Assembly: GCA_022825135.1 (NCBI GenBank) | Contig: JAJDYN010000023.1 | Coordinates: 124,001-188,000 of the forward strand | Direction: 5' to 3' | DNA: 64,000 nt | Source: Gemmatimonadota bacterium | GTDB lineage: Bacteria; Gemmatimonadota; Gemmatimonadetes; Longimicrobiales; Gaopeijiaceae | Part shown: piece by piece, positions 28,858 to 38,139 of the stretch | Layout: each line of letters opens with the position of its first letter | Position numbering within the stretch: the stretch's first letter is position 1 | Notes under the pieces: model-generated | Told to the model about the DNA's origin: nothing | The model's database searches: none | The model's input: only the letters and a program-made list of their open reading frames with translations | Translations under genes and position numbers: made by a program

Positions 28858-29873
28858 GGTGTCCGGGCTTCCCGCGCCCGGGCCGCCTGCCGCCCCCGAC
28901 CGTCCCGCGATTCCCGGTTCTCCCGCGACTCCCGGTTCTCCCGCGACTCTGCGCGCCCGGACCGCAACACACGAAACGCCTTGGGAAGGAGCAGCGGGAA
29001 GGGGAAACGCCGCTCCAGGGGCGTGATCTCCACCGTCATCCCCGTGCGCCGCTCCACCTTGCGCACGATGTAGGGGAACCAGCGGTCGAACGTAAGCATG
29101 TGCTTGACCCAGCGGGTGGTGGCGCGCGCCTTGCTGATGCCGAAGTACGCGTTCAGCCTGAGCTGGGCCGCGGCCGACGCGGGACGAGCCGCGCGGTACT
29201 TCCCGTTCGATCGCTCGAGCACGCCGGATGCCACCCCGGCCTCCAGGATGGGCGTGTAGATGCCTCGCAGCGTCTCCCGCTGGGCCTCGTAGACGGCGCT
29301 CACGCGGCCTCCGCGTTCCGGCCGGATCTCTCCGGCGTACGAAATCTCGAGCATGCGCCGGCAGAAGTCGTCCACGGAGAACGAGCCCTCCAGGAACGGA
29401 AGGGTCCAATCGAGCACCATCCGCCTGGCGCCGGCGACCAGTTCGTCGACCCATGCGGCCGTTTCCGGGTCGCGCGCATGCACGACCGAGATGTGATGCG
29501 CGATGCGGCCCAGGCAGAAGTGGTCGAGGCGGCGCGGCCCCAGTTCCCGCTCGAAGTCGGCGCGCGAAAGCACGAGGCACTTGGCCAGCGGCCCATCGGG
29601 CGGCGCGGGCCAGAAGGCGATGACGGTCGGAGCCAGCACGCGGCTGACGGTCGCCAGCAACCCCGCCTTGCGCGCGGTGTACCCGCCGTCGGAGAGGGCG
29701 CGGTAGAACGCCGGGTAGTCCTCGACCACGACGACCAGGTCGTAGGCGCTGTGCCGGTCCGGGCTTGCCGACACAAGCCGCGAGCCGTACGCCAGCACGG
29801 CGAGCAGGCCGTCGCCGCCCGTCTCCCGCAGCCGCGAGATCAGGTGCCCGATGGGTGCTTCCACCCCCGTCAT
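28854..29873 (-). CDS. Tam41/Mmp37-like nucleotidyltransferase, possible CDP-diacylglycerol synthase
   Basis: 339 residues, soluble. Near the N-terminus is a nucleotidyltransferase-type GS motif (AYGSR, G30-S31), then YDLVVVVEDYPAFY with D45 and the pair E51/D52. The middle has AFWPAPPDG and LVLSRADFERELGPRRLDHF and a helical body follows. This layout matches Tam41 (Mmp37), the peripheral CDP-DAG synthase of mitochondria, which also has bacterial homologues. The operon gives strong support: it sits between an acyltransferase making phosphatidic acid and a transferase consuming CDP-DAG, exactly the missing step. Assignment is by motif and context only; a generic nucleotidyltransferase is the alternative. 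The C-terminus ends in a short degenerate repeat (ESRENRESRENRESRD). Confidence 0.68.
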   Translation of the reverse strand: MTGVEAPIGHLISRLRETGGDGLLAVLAYGSRLVSASPDRHSAYDLVVVVEDYPAFYRALSDGGYTARKAGLLATVSRVLAPTVIAFWPAPPDGPLAKCLVLSRADFERELGPRRLDHFCLGRIAHHISVVHARDPETAAWVDELVAGARRMVLDWTLPFLEGSFSVDDFCRRMLEISYAGEIRPERGGRVSAVYEAQRETLRGIYTPILEAGVASGVLERSNGKYRAARPASAAAQLRLNAYFGISKARATTRWVKHMLTFDRWFPYIVRKVERRTGMTVEITPLERRFPFPLLLPKAFRVLRSGRAESRENRESRENRESRDGRGRQAARAREARTP

Positions 29874-30694
29874 GCGGGCTCCGCTGCCGTGGGGACGCCC
29901 CGCATCTCATCGAGCATTCCGGTCATGACGCCCCGCATCTCCATGATGAAGCCATCCAGATCGGCATCCGCCGCCGGCGACTCGAACGGGCCCCGGCACT
30001 CGACTCGGGTGCGCATCAGCGGTAGGTTTCCGAAGAAGTCCTTGAGTCGCGTCCACTTCCACAGTCCGTCCGCCACCACGACGTACACGCTCCAGCGGCG
30101 TGCCGCCAGAATGGTCGCCAGCCCCAGCGTCTTGAAGGGGCCGATGCGGCCCGTCCTGCTCCGGGTTCCCTCGGGGTAGATGACGAAGGGGTGCGTGGAG
30201 GCGGCCGCTTCCCTGCGGAGCTGCTTCAGCTCACCGCGCAGGGTTGCTCTCGCATCTACGAGGGGGTATCGGTACAGCCTTGTCATGTGGGATATTAGGG
30301 GTACGCCGCGGGCGTACCGCCGGCGCGTCACGATGCGGGGGTACACGCCTTGCATCGACGCGACGACGAGGGGGATGTCGAGCAGCGACTGGTGGTTCAT
30401 GAGCACCAGCACGCCGGGGGTCGCCGGGATGTCCGGCAACTCGCCGAAACGGACTCCGCCCATATGGCGAAGGAAGAAGATGACCACGTGGGCCGTGAAG
30501 CGCTGCCACTCGGTGAGCAGGGCGTCGCGGTTCCCCGGCAGCAGCCGCGCCATGGGCGCGATCAGGAGGCGCTGAATCAGATCGCAGGCCAGCAGCGCCG
30601 CGCCGAGCGCGGTGAGAGTCAAGGCGCCGCGGAGGTCCAATGACGTGTCCTGAATGGCGGGTGTGGTCCGATCGGAAGAACATCGGGCAAACAT
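29870..30694 (-). CDS. plsC: Lysophosphatidic acid acyltransferase (PlsC family)
   Basis: 274 residues. N-terminal hydrophobic segment (LTLTALGAALLACDLIQ), then acyltransferase block I NHQSLLD (N100, H101, D106, the NHx4D catalytic motif), block II around RRYARGVPL, and block III VIYPEGTRSR with the FPEGTR-type substrate motif. It acylates 1-acyl-glycerol-3-phosphate to phosphatidic acid at the inner membrane. It is first of three ATGA-linked genes leading to phospholipid head-group transfer. The ATG at 30694 directly abuts the divergent aminotransferase ATG at 30695, leaving no promoter space, so the real start may be downstream (TTG 30640 or ATG 30553); loss of the N-terminal helix argues against 30553. 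Confidence 0.88.
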   Translation of the reverse strand: MFARCSSDRTTPAIQDTSLDLRGALTLTALGAALLACDLIQRLLIAPMARLLPGNRDALLTEWQRFTAHVVIFFLRHMGGVRFGELPDIPATPGVLVLMNHQSLLDIPLVVASMQGVYPRIVTRRRYARGVPLISHMTRLYRYPLVDARATLRGELKQLRREAAASTHPFVIYPEGTRSRTGRIGPFKTLGLATILAARRWSVYVVVADGLWKWTRLKDFFGNLPLMRTRVECRGPFESPAADADLDGFIMEMRGVMTGMLDEMRGVPTAAEPA

Positions 30695-32104
30695 ATGAGT
30701 GACATTCGAAACGCTAGCAGGAAATCCGCTTCGGCGTCAACGCGACGGGTGGCCCGCGACGGGACCCGGGATTCCTTCGGTGCCGGGACGGAAGGAAGGA
30801 CGGCCGTCGCCGCGAGCCGGGCCGAGCCGGGGGATGAGCGGCCGCCGCTTCGCGGACTGAGCGACTACGACTACACCAACTTCTACTTCGCGGCGGGCAC
30901 GGATCCGTTCGGGATCCTGGAGCCGTTCGGCGAATGGTGGAAGGACGCCGAGTTCGACGGTGGCTACTACCTCTACGGGCTGCCGATGGGCTCCGCGCCC
31001 GCGACGCGTGTCGAGATCGGCGATCCCAAGACGAGCGAGACACGCGAGGGACTGATCAACTTCGCGTCCTACAACTACCTGGGCCTTTCCTATCGTCCCG
31101 AAGTGATCGAGGCGGTCTGCGACGCGGTTCGCAAGTACGGTGCCGGAGCCTCGGGGTCGCCGGTGCTCTCGGGCACCATGGACCTGTACAAGCGGCTGGC
31201 GACGGAGATGGCGGACTTCAAGGGCAAGGAAGGCGCCCTCATCTTCCCGACGGGATACAGCGCCAACGTGGGGCTCATCTCGGGGCTGATGCGTCCCGGC
31301 GACCTGATCGTGGCCGACAAGCTGGCCCACGCCAGCATCGTCGACGGCATGATCCTCTCCAAGGCGACCTCACGCTTCTTCAAGCACAACAACCCGGAGG
31401 ATCTCGACCGCAAGCTCGGCGGATTCAGCGGCAAGAAGCTGGTGATCGTCGAGGGCGTCTACTCGATGGACGGGGATGTGGCCAGGTTGCCGGAGATCGT
31501 CGACGTCTGCAAGCAGCACGGTGCGCGCCTGCTCATCGACGAGGCGCATTCCACTTTCGTCTACGGCCCGAACGGTCGGGGCGTCGCGGAGCATTTCGGG
31601 CTCGACGACGAGGTCGACATCCACCTCGGCACCTTCTCGAAGAGCCTCGGGGGCCTGGGCGGGTTCGTCGCCGGCCCGGCCGAACTCATCTACTACCTGC
31701 GCGGCTTCGCGCGCTCCCGGGTGTTCTCGTGCGCGCTTCCGCCCCCGGTCACGGCCGGCCTGCTGAAGGCGCTGGAGATCGCGAGGGCCGAGCCGGAACT
31801 GCGCGAAAAGCTCTGGGACAACGCCCGCTACATGCACGGGCTGCTGGGAGAGGCCGGCGTGGACGTGGGCGATTCCACCTCGCAGGTGATCTCGATCATG
31901 ATCCGCGACGATGCCGGCATCTTCCAGATCGCCGAGGACCTTCTGCACCAGGGGGTCTACATCAACCCGGTCCGCTTCCCCGCCGTGGGCAAGCACAAGT
32001 CACGCTTCCGCATGTCCATCTCGGCGGCGCACACCCGGTCCGAACTCGAGGAGGGCGCCGAAATCATCATCTCCATCCTCCAGAAATACGGAAAATGCCC
32101 CTGA
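30695..32104 (+). CDS. PLP-dependent alpha-oxoamine synthase, serine palmitoyltransferase-like
   Basis: 469 residues. Class II fold-type I aminotransferase of the BioF/KBL/SPT group: FASYNYLGLS, GAGASGSPVLSGT, ADKLAHASIVDG (stacking H212), IDEAHSTFVYG (D282, H285) and the Schiff-base Lys316 in GTFSKSLGGLGG. The N-terminal extension containing YDYTNFYFAAGTDPFG is longer than in BioF or KBL and resembles serine-palmitoyltransferase-type enzymes that load an acyl chain onto Ser. The product would be a 3-keto long-chain base. A 10-base overlap with the acetoacetate-decarboxylase-family gene and the following lipid kinase support a lipid role. Biotin or threonine pathways are less likely because no other bio or tdh genes are near. 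Confidence 0.85.
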   Translation: MSDIRNASRKSASASTRRVARDGTRDSFGAGTEGRTAVAASRAEPGDERPPLRGLSDYDYTNFYFAAGTDPFGILEPFGEWWKDAEFDGGYYLYGLPMGSAPATRVEIGDPKTSETREGLINFASYNYLGLSYRPEVIEAVCDAVRKYGAGASGSPVLSGTMDLYKRLATEMADFKGKEGALIFPTGYSANVGLISGLMRPGDLIVADKLAHASIVDGMILSKATSRFFKHNNPEDLDRKLGGFSGKKLVIVEGVYSMDGDVARLPEIVDVCKQHGARLLIDEAHSTFVYGPNGRGVAEHFGLDDEVDIHLGTFSKSLGGLGGFVAGPAELIYYLRGFARSRVFSCALPPPVTAGLLKALEIARAEPELREKLWDNARYMHGLLGEAGVDVGDSTSQVISIMIRDDAGIFQIAEDLLHQGVYINPVRFPAVGKHKSRFRMSISAAHTRSELEEGAEIIISILQKYGKCP

Positions 32105-32757
32105 CCCGGTATCACTATTCCCAGGCCGTCAGCGCCTTTTTCGAGATCGCCACGTCGGATGCCCGCCGCATCCTTCCTCCGCACCTGCAGCCGCTCGAAG
32201 TGCAGCACGAGGCCAGCATCCTCGCCGTCACGGCCTTCGATTTCACCGGCAGCATGGTCGGCACCTATCAGGAGATCGTGCTCTCGGTGATCGTGCCGCC
32301 GCTGATCGCCCCGAGCCAGGGGATGGCGAAATCGGCATTCTATCCCTTCCTTGTAGGGACGAGCACGGAGGCGTCGCGCGAGCACGCCATCGAGCGCTGG
32401 CACCTGCCGCACTACATGAAGGACCTCGACATCCGCTTCCTGCCTTCGGACGGGCGCATGCGGGTGGAGGTGCGAGAAGGCGACCAGCCGATCCTGGACT
32501 TCGAGATCGCCGACCACCACTCGGATGCGGTCGATCATCTGTACCAGTCGTTCATGGTCAACGGTGAAGACCGCTTCAAGGTGGACATCCACATGCAGGG
32601 GCCGCACAGCGAGCACGAGGAGGAGGCCGGGTCGCTGAAGCTGTACGAGCACCCCATGACCTCCCAGCTGACGCTGGACCAGGTGGCCACCTCCCCGTTT
32701 CGCGAGCAGTGGATGAGAGACGGCGTCCAGGTATTCGAGGAGCTGGAGCGCATCTGA
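32095..32757 (+). CDS. Acetoacetate decarboxylase-family protein
   Basis: 220 residues. The overall plan is that of the acetoacetate decarboxylase-like superfamily: an N-terminal ILPPHLQPLEVQHEASILAVTAFDF segment typical of the fold, a central beta-cone stretch, and a C-terminal strand pattern. The catalytic Lys of true decarboxylases sits in a region that cannot be aligned by eye here, so enzymatic activity is uncertain. It overlaps the SPT-like gene by 10 bases and is itself overlapped by the lipid kinase, so it likely works on the same pathway, perhaps on a beta-keto acyl or keto-base intermediate. The longer frame starting at 30934 is a shadow of the aminotransferase. Confidence 0.72.
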   Translation: MPLTRYHYSQAVSAFFEIATSDARRILPPHLQPLEVQHEASILAVTAFDFTGSMVGTYQEIVLSVIVPPLIAPSQGMAKSAFYPFLVGTSTEASREHAIERWHLPHYMKDLDIRFLPSDGRMRVEVREGDQPILDFEIADHHSDAVDHLYQSFMVNGEDRFKVDIHMQGPHSEHEEEAGSLKLYEHPMTSQLTLDQVATSPFREQWMRDGVQVFEELERI

Positions 32758-33716
32758 GCGTCGGAGCGCGCACCTTCGTCATCTTCAACCCGGCCTCGGG
32801 GCACGGCCGGGGGGCGCGCCGCATCCCGCTCTACCGGGAACTCCTCGACAGGCATCTCGATTTCTGGGAGTCGGCGGCGACCACAGCGCCCGGCGAGGAA
32901 GCCGAACTCGCGGACCGGGCCATCTCCGGGGGCGCGAAGCTGGTGGTGGCGGTCGGCGGCGACGGGACCTGGAGCCAGGTGGCGGATCGGGTGGTGGCAT
33001 CCGGGCGCGCGGATGTCGCGCTGGGACTGCTGGCCTCGGGAACCGGCAACGACTTCGGCAAGAGCCTCGGGCTCAGCTACGGCGACCCGGAGCAGGCGGT
33101 GGCGGCATTGGCGGCGGGCCGGACGCGGCTCATCGATGTGGGGCGGGTGGTGTCGGATTGGCGGCCCGCGCCCTACCCGGAGGTGGAATCCGGAGCCGCA
33201 TGGCGCAATTCCCCGCGCCACTTCCTGAACCTGGTGGGTTTCGGCTTCGACATCGCCGTCATAGATGCGAGCCTGCGGGCACGCTTCCTGCGGGGGGCGG
33301 TGCTGTACAAGCTCACGGCGCTGCAGCAGTTGTTCCTGTACCGGAGTTCGCGGCTCCGGCTGACGGACGGCGGTGGATGGAGCACCGAAGGACGGCACCT
33401 CATCCTCACCATCTCGAACGGACGCATCTTCGGGGGCGGGTTCCCGATCGCCCCGGGCGCGGATCTGCAGGATGGGCGTCTGGACGCGTGCGCGATCGCC
33501 GATTCCTCGCCCCTGGGACGGGCGCGCCTGTTCGGCCTGGCGGAGAAGGGTCGCCATGTGCGCGCGAAGGAAGTCTCCATGCGCCAGGATGCCAACTTTG
33601 CCGTGCAGTTCGACGAGCGTGTACGTTACGAGGTCGACGGCGACGTGCATCAGTCGCGCACGGGCGAGGTTCGGGTGGACGTCGTTCCGTCGGCGCTCCC
33701 GGTGATCGTTCCGTGA
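32709..33716 (+). CDS. Diacylglycerol kinase / sphingoid-base kinase-type lipid kinase
   Basis: Catalytic domain of the DAGK/LCB5/YegS family: [13 protein letters not shown], the nucleotide-binding [10 protein letters not shown] (GGDGT) and [17 protein letters not shown] (GTGND), then the beta-rich C-terminal domain with [17 protein letters not shown] and LDACAIAD. It phosphorylates a lipid hydroxyl using ATP. The listed start is GTG 32709 (335 residues), which overlaps the previous gene by 49 bases and has no Shine-Dalgarno. CTG 32754, which overlaps the previous stop as CTGA and has GAGGAG about ten bases upstream, would place the start right before the kinase fold and may be the true one. 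In the SPT-like context the substrate could be a long-chain base or ceramide. Confidence 0.88.
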   Translation: MDERRRPGIRGAGAHLSVGARTFVIFNPASGHGRGARRIPLYRELLDRHLDFWESAATTAPGEEAELADRAISGGAKLVVAVGGDGTWSQVADRVVASGRADVALGLLASGTGNDFGKSLGLSYGDPEQAVAALAAGRTRLIDVGRVVSDWRPAPYPEVESGAAWRNSPRHFLNLVGFGFDIAVIDASLRARFLRGAVLYKLTALQQLFLYRSSRLRLTDGGGWSTEGRHLILTISNGRIFGGGFPIAPGADLQDGRLDACAIADSSPLGRARLFGLAEKGRHVRAKEVSMRQDANFAVQFDERVRYEVDGDVHQSRTGEVRVDVVPSALPVIVP

Positions 33717-33726
33717 AGGAGGCTGG

Positions 33727-36700
33727 ATGGATCGCCTTGCTGCCGCCCCGCCGCGCACCGCTCAGCCCATCCGCATAGTCACGGCGGCGTCGCTCTTCGA
33801 CGGGCACGACGCCGCCATCAACGTGATGCGCCGAATCCTCCAGGATTCGGGCGCGGAAGTCATCCACCTGGGTCACAATCGGTCCGCCCTCGAGATCGTG
33901 GAGTGCGCGATCCAGGAAGACGCGCACGCCGTCGCGATCAGCTCGTACCAGGGCGGGCACATGGAGTTCTTCACATACGTGCGCGACCTGCTGCGCGAGC
34001 GGGGCGCGGACATCCGCATCTTCGGCGGCGGCGGCGGGACCATTCTGCCCGCGGAAGCCGAAGAGCTGCACCAGCGCGGCATCGACCGGGTCTTCTCGCC
34101 CGACGACGGGCGGGCGATGGGGCTTCAGGGGATGATCGACGAGGTGCTCGAGGGTGCACGTCGCTCGGTCCGGTCGTCGCTCGCGGATGCGGAGGGGGAG
34201 GTGCGCGCGCTCCGTCAGGGGGACGCGGGCGCGGTGGCACGCCTGATCTCGGCGGTCGAGAACGGCCATGCGGGGGCGGACGAAGCGATGGAGATGGTGG
34301 CCGAGATGGCGACCGCCCGGCGGGTGCCGGTGCTCGGCGTCACGGGCACGGGCGGCTCGGGCAAGTCGTCGCTGGTGGACGAGCTGGTGCGGCGCTATCT
34401 GTCCGGGACCGCCGATGGCAGGGTCGCAATCATCTCGGTGGATCCGTCGAAGCGGCGCACGGGGGGCGCGCTGCTGGGCGACCGCATCCGGGTGAACGCG
34501 GCCTCGAGCCCGCGCGTCTACATGCGCTCGCTGGCCACCCGCGCGTCGACGCTCGGCCTGTCGCCGCACGCTCGCCAGGCGGTGGACATCTGCAAGGCCG
34601 CCGGCTTCGACCTCATCATCATCGAGACGCCCGGGATCGGTCAGTTCGGCGCCGAGGTGGTGGGACACTCGGATGTGTCGCTGTACGTGATGACCGCCGA
34701 GTACGGCGCCGCCAGCCAGCTCGAGAAGATCGACATGCTGGACTACGCGGCCGTGGTCGCCATCAACAAGTTCGACCGCCCGGGCGCGCTCGATGCGCTC
34801 CGCGACGTGCGCAAGCAGTACCGGCGCAACCACCGCCTGTGGAGCGTGCCCGACACGGCGCTCCCCGTGTACGGCACGGTCGCCTCGCGTTTCAACGACG
34901 CCGGCGTGAACCGCCTGTACCTGGCGCTCCTCGACCAGTTGCGGCGCAAGACCGGCGCTTCGCTCGCAACCGAGCGCGACCCCGTCGACGACGACCGGGC
35001 CGAGCACACGCCGATTCCGCCCGAACGCACCCGCTATCTGGCGGAAATCGTGGAGGCGGGCCGCAACTACGGCCAGCGCGTGGACGAACAGGCCGCGCTG
35101 GCCCGCCAGCTGTATCAACTGGACGGGGCGATCCGGCTGCTGCGGGGCGAAGTGGGCGCGGGAGACTCGTCCGGGACCGAAATGGCCGTCGCTGCGGCTG
35201 CGAGCGCGCTCGTTGGCGGCAGCGATGAACCGGACGAGATCGCACCCGAGCTGCCCCCGGCAGCCGGTGAGGACGAACCCCTCGCCCGCCTGATCGACCT
35301 CTACCGGCAGACCCGCGCGCGCCTCGACCGACGCAGCCTGGCCCTGCTCGGGGAATGGCCGGCGGTGAAGCGCCGCTACCAGGCCGACACCTACGCCTAC
35401 CAGGTTCGTGGCCGCGAGGTGGAGCGGAGCCTCTTCAGCGAATCGCTCGCCGGCTCGCGCATCCCGCGGGTGGTGCTGCCCCGCTTCCGCGACTGGGGAG
35501 AGGTGCTGCGCTGGCGGCTCACCGAGAACGTGCCGGGGGCGTTTCCCTACACCGCCGCGGTTTTCCCCCTGCGGCGGCTGGAGGAGCACCCGCAGCGCAT
35601 GTTCGCGGGCGAGGGCGGCCCCGAGCGCACCAACCGGCGCTTCCACTTCCTCAGCCGCGCCAGTCTGGCCAACCGGCTCTCCACCGCCTTCGACTCGGTG
35701 ACGCTCTACGGCGAGGACCCGGACGAGCGCATGGACATCTACGGCAAGGTCGGGAACTCCGGCGTGAGCGTGGCTTCGGTGGACGACGCCAAGAAGCTCT
35801 ACTCCGGCTTCAACCTCGCGGACCCCTCCACCAGCGTATCGATGACCATCAACGGGCCCGCGCCCATGTTGCTCGGCTTCTTCCTCAACGCGGCCATCGA
35901 CCAGCAGTGCGAGCTCCACATCCGCGAAAGCGGGCGCGAAGCCGAGGTGGAGGAGCGCATCGACGCGCTCTATCGCGAGCGCGGAATGGAACGGCCCCGC
36001 TACCAGGGCGCGCTTCCGGAGGGGAACGACGGCCTCGGCCTGATGCTGCTCGGCGTGAGCGGCGACGAAGTACTCCCGGGCGACGTCTACGAGCGCATCC
36101 GTCGCGAGACCCTCGCCGTGGTCCGCGGCACCGTCCAGGCCGACATCCTCAAGGAAGACCAGGCCCAGAACACCTGCATCTTCTCCATCGAGCTGGCGCT
36201 CCGGCTGATGGGCGACATCCAGCAGTACTTCATCGACGAAGGGGTGCGGAACTTCTACTCGGTGTCCATCTCCGGATACCACATCGCGGAAGCCGGCGCC
36301 AACCCCGTCACCCAGCTCGCGCTCACCCTCGCCAACGGCTTCACCTACGTCGAGTACTACCGCTCGCGCGGGATGCGCGTCGACGACTTCGCGCCCAACC
36401 TGTCGTTCTTCTTCTCCAACGGCATGGACCCGGAATACGTGGTTCTGGGGCGGGTTGCGCGCCGCATCTGGGCGAAGGCGATGAAGCACGTCTACGGCGC
36501 AAACGGCCGCTCGCAACGGCTCAAGTATCACATTCAGACCTCGGGGCGCAGCCTGCACGCGCAGGAGATCGCCTTCAACGACATCCGCACCACGCTGCAG
36601 GCCCTCTACGCCCTCTGCGACAACTGCAACTCGCTGCACACCAACGCCTACGACGAAGCCATCACCACGCCCACCGAGGAGAGCGTGCGACGGGCCCTCG

Positions 36701-37224
36701 CGATTCAGCTTGTCATCAGCAGGGAACTGGGGCTGTCCAGGAACGAGAACCCGCTGCAGGGCTCGTTCATCATCGAGGAGCTGACCAACCTGGTGGAGGA
36801 GGCGGTGATGCGAGAGTTCCTGCGGCTGTCGGAGCGCGGAGGCGTGCTCGGGGCGATGGAGCGCATGTACCAGCGCGGCCGCATCCAGGACGAGTCGCTC
36901 GAATACGAGTCGCGCAAGCACAGCGGCGAGCTGCCCATCGTGGGGGTTAACACCTTCCTGGGGCCGGAGGGATCGCCCACGCGGGTTCCCGACGAGGTCA
37001 TCCGCGCCAACCCCGAAGAGAAGGACTACGCCATCGCGTCAAACCGGGCCTTCAGGGCGCGCAACCGGGGCCGCGCCGACGCCGCGCTCGACGAGTTGAG
37101 GCGCGTCGCGCTGGCGGGGGGCAACACCTTCGCCGCGCTCATGGAGGCGTGCAAGGTGTGCACGCTGGGCCAGATCACGGGGGTGCTGTACGAGGTGGGC
37201 GGGCAGTACCGGCGGAACATGTAG
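33727..37224 (+). CDS. icmF: Fused isobutyryl-CoA mutase-type B12 enzyme with built-in G-protein chaperone
   Basis: 1165 residues, the usual IcmF length. Order: B12-binding domain (about 15-145) with [12 protein letters not shown] (adenosylcobalamin-coordinating H27), SSYQGGH and the GGGGG turn. A MeaB-like GTPase domain (about 198-480) follows with P-loop [12 protein letters not shown] (205-215), then ETPGIGQF and NKFD. The mutase catalytic TIM barrel (about 560-1165) comes last. It interconverts isobutyryl- and butyryl-CoA or related branched acyl-CoAs by radical rearrangement; exact substrate not readable. The ATG 33727 has GGAGG seven bases before it. It starts ten bases after the lipid kinase stop, so it may be co-transcribed with that cluster. 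Confidence 0.95.
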   Translation: MDRLAAAPPRTAQPIRIVTAASLFDGHDAAINVMRRILQDSGAEVIHLGHNRSALEIVECAIQEDAHAVAISSYQGGHMEFFTYVRDLLRERGADIRIFGGGGGTILPAEAEELHQRGIDRVFSPDDGRAMGLQGMIDEVLEGARRSVRSSLADAEGEVRALRQGDAGAVARLISAVENGHAGADEAMEMVAEMATARRVPVLGVTGTGGSGKSSLVDELVRRYLSGTADGRVAIISVDPSKRRTGGALLGDRIRVNAASSPRVYMRSLATRASTLGLSPHARQAVDICKAAGFDLIIIETPGIGQFGAEVVGHSDVSLYVMTAEYGAASQLEKIDMLDYAAVVAINKFDRPGALDALRDVRKQYRRNHRLWSVPDTALPVYGTVASRFNDAGVNRLYLALLDQLRRKTGASLATERDPVDDDRAEHTPIPPERTRYLAEIVEAGRNYGQRVDEQAALARQLYQLDGAIRLLRGEVGAGDSSGTEMAVAAAASALVGGSDEPDEIAPELPPAAGEDEPLARLIDLYRQTRARLDRRSLALLGEWPAVKRRYQADTYAYQVRGREVERSLFSESLAGSRIPRVVLPRFRDWGEVLRWRLTENVPGAFPYTAAVFPLRRLEEHPQRMFAGEGGPERTNRRFHFLSRASLANRLSTAFDSVTLYGEDPDERMDIYGKVGNSGVSVASVDDAKKLYSGFNLADPSTSVSMTINGPAPMLLGFFLNAAIDQQCELHIRESGREAEVEERIDALYRERGMERPRYQGALPEGNDGLGLMLLGVSGDEVLPGDVYERIRRETLAVVRGTVQADILKEDQAQNTCIFSIELALRLMGDIQQYFIDEGVRNFYSVSISGYHIAEAGANPVTQLALTLANGFTYVEYYRSRGMRVDDFAPNLSFFFSNGMDPEYVVLGRVARRIWAKAMKHVYGANGRSQRLKYHIQTSGRSLHAQEIAFNDIRTTLQALYALCDNCNSLHTNAYDEAITTPTEESVRRALAIQLVISRELGLSRNENPLQGSFIIEELTNLVEEAVMREFLRLSERGGVLGAMERMYQRGRIQDESLEYESRKHSGELPIVGVNTFLGPEGSPTRVPDEVIRANPEEKDYAIASNRAFRARNRGRADAALDELRRVALAGGNTFAALMEACKVCTLGQITGVLYEVGGQYRRNM

Positions 37225-37252
37225 GAGCCGTGCACGGACTCCCGGAATCCGC

Positions 37253-38083
37253 ATGAAGGTCTTCCTGAAACGTTTTGCGGGACGTTTCGCGCTCACCTTG
37301 ACGCTGGTCGTTCTGGAGGCGGCCGGGTGGGTCCTCTTCCCGCTCGTCATCGGCCGCGCCATCGACAGCGTTCTCGCCGATTCGGCCCGGGGTCTTTACG
37401 AACTCGCGATCCTCGGCGTCGCCACCATGGGGATCGCGGTGGTCCGCCGCCTGGTGGACAGCCGGGCCTACGGGGGCATCTACGCCACGCTGGGCGAAGA
37501 GATGGTGGAGGCGGCCGAGGGCACCGGCACCTCGACCCGGACCGCGCGCCTGGGGATGCTCAGGGAGATCGTGGAGTTCTTCGAGAATTCGATGCCCGGG
37601 CTCATCAACAGCATGCTCGGGTTGGTGGGCACCGTGGTGATCGTTGCGACTCTGAACTTTCGGGTCTTTCTGGGCTGTCTCGCGGCCGCTGCCGCAACCG
37701 TCACCCTCTACGCCCTCACCGGCAGGTTGACCACCCGGTACAATCAGGGGCTCAACGACGAGCACGAACGGCAGGTCGACGCGGTCGACAGCGGCGATTC
37801 CGGCCGCCTGGGCGAACACCTGCGCGCCATGATGCGCTGGAACATCCGTCTCTCCGACCTGGAAGCGGCCAACTTCGGGATCAACTGGGTGTTCATGATC
37901 GCCCTGCTGGTCTTCGCGGTGAGCGCCGCGGTGACGGAGGCGACGGAGTACGGCGCGGTCTTCGCCCTGGTCATGTACGTGTTCCAGTTCATGGAATCCG
38001 TGATGCTGCTGCCGCTCTTCTACCAGCAATGGCTGCGGCTTCGAGAGATCTCGGGGAGGCTGGCGAGCGCGGTGGGGTCGTAG
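37253..38083 (+). CDS. ABC transporter six-transmembrane-domain protein without ATPase domain
   Basis: 276 residues with about six hydrophobic helices: TLTLVVLEAAGWVLFPLVIG, LAILGVATMGIAVV, IVATLNFRVFLGCLAAAA, INWVFMIALLVFAVSAA and others. The loops resemble type I ABC exporter membrane domains (EIVEFFENSMPGLINSML), matching the small family of six-helix ABC membrane proteins lacking the nucleotide-binding domain. No Walker A, signature or Walker B appears within the protein or in the next gene, so an unlinked ATPase or an ATP-independent role must be assumed. The ATG 37253 is 28 bases after icmF; co-transcription is likely but functional linkage is unclear. Confidence 0.78.
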   Translation: MKVFLKRFAGRFALTLTLVVLEAAGWVLFPLVIGRAIDSVLADSARGLYELAILGVATMGIAVVRRLVDSRAYGGIYATLGEEMVEAAEGTGTSTRTARLGMLREIVEFFENSMPGLINSMLGLVGTVVIVATLNFRVFLGCLAAAAATVTLYALTGRLTTRYNQGLNDEHERQVDAVDSGDSGRLGEHLRAMMRWNIRLSDLEAANFGINWVFMIALLVFAVSAAVTEATEYGAVFALVMYVFQFMESVMLLPLFYQQWLRLREISGRLASAVGS

Positions 38084-38139
38084 CAGCTTGTCGGGGGTGG
38101 CGGGTACCCAACGCACCATTATCACTGAGGGGACTTGGC

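Noticed and set aside
28902-29910. Longer reading of the CDP-alcohol transferase frame up to 29910
   Set aside because: Its upstream part is Arg/Pro-rich sequence overlapping the Tam41-like gene; the ATGA-linked ATG 28857 is better.
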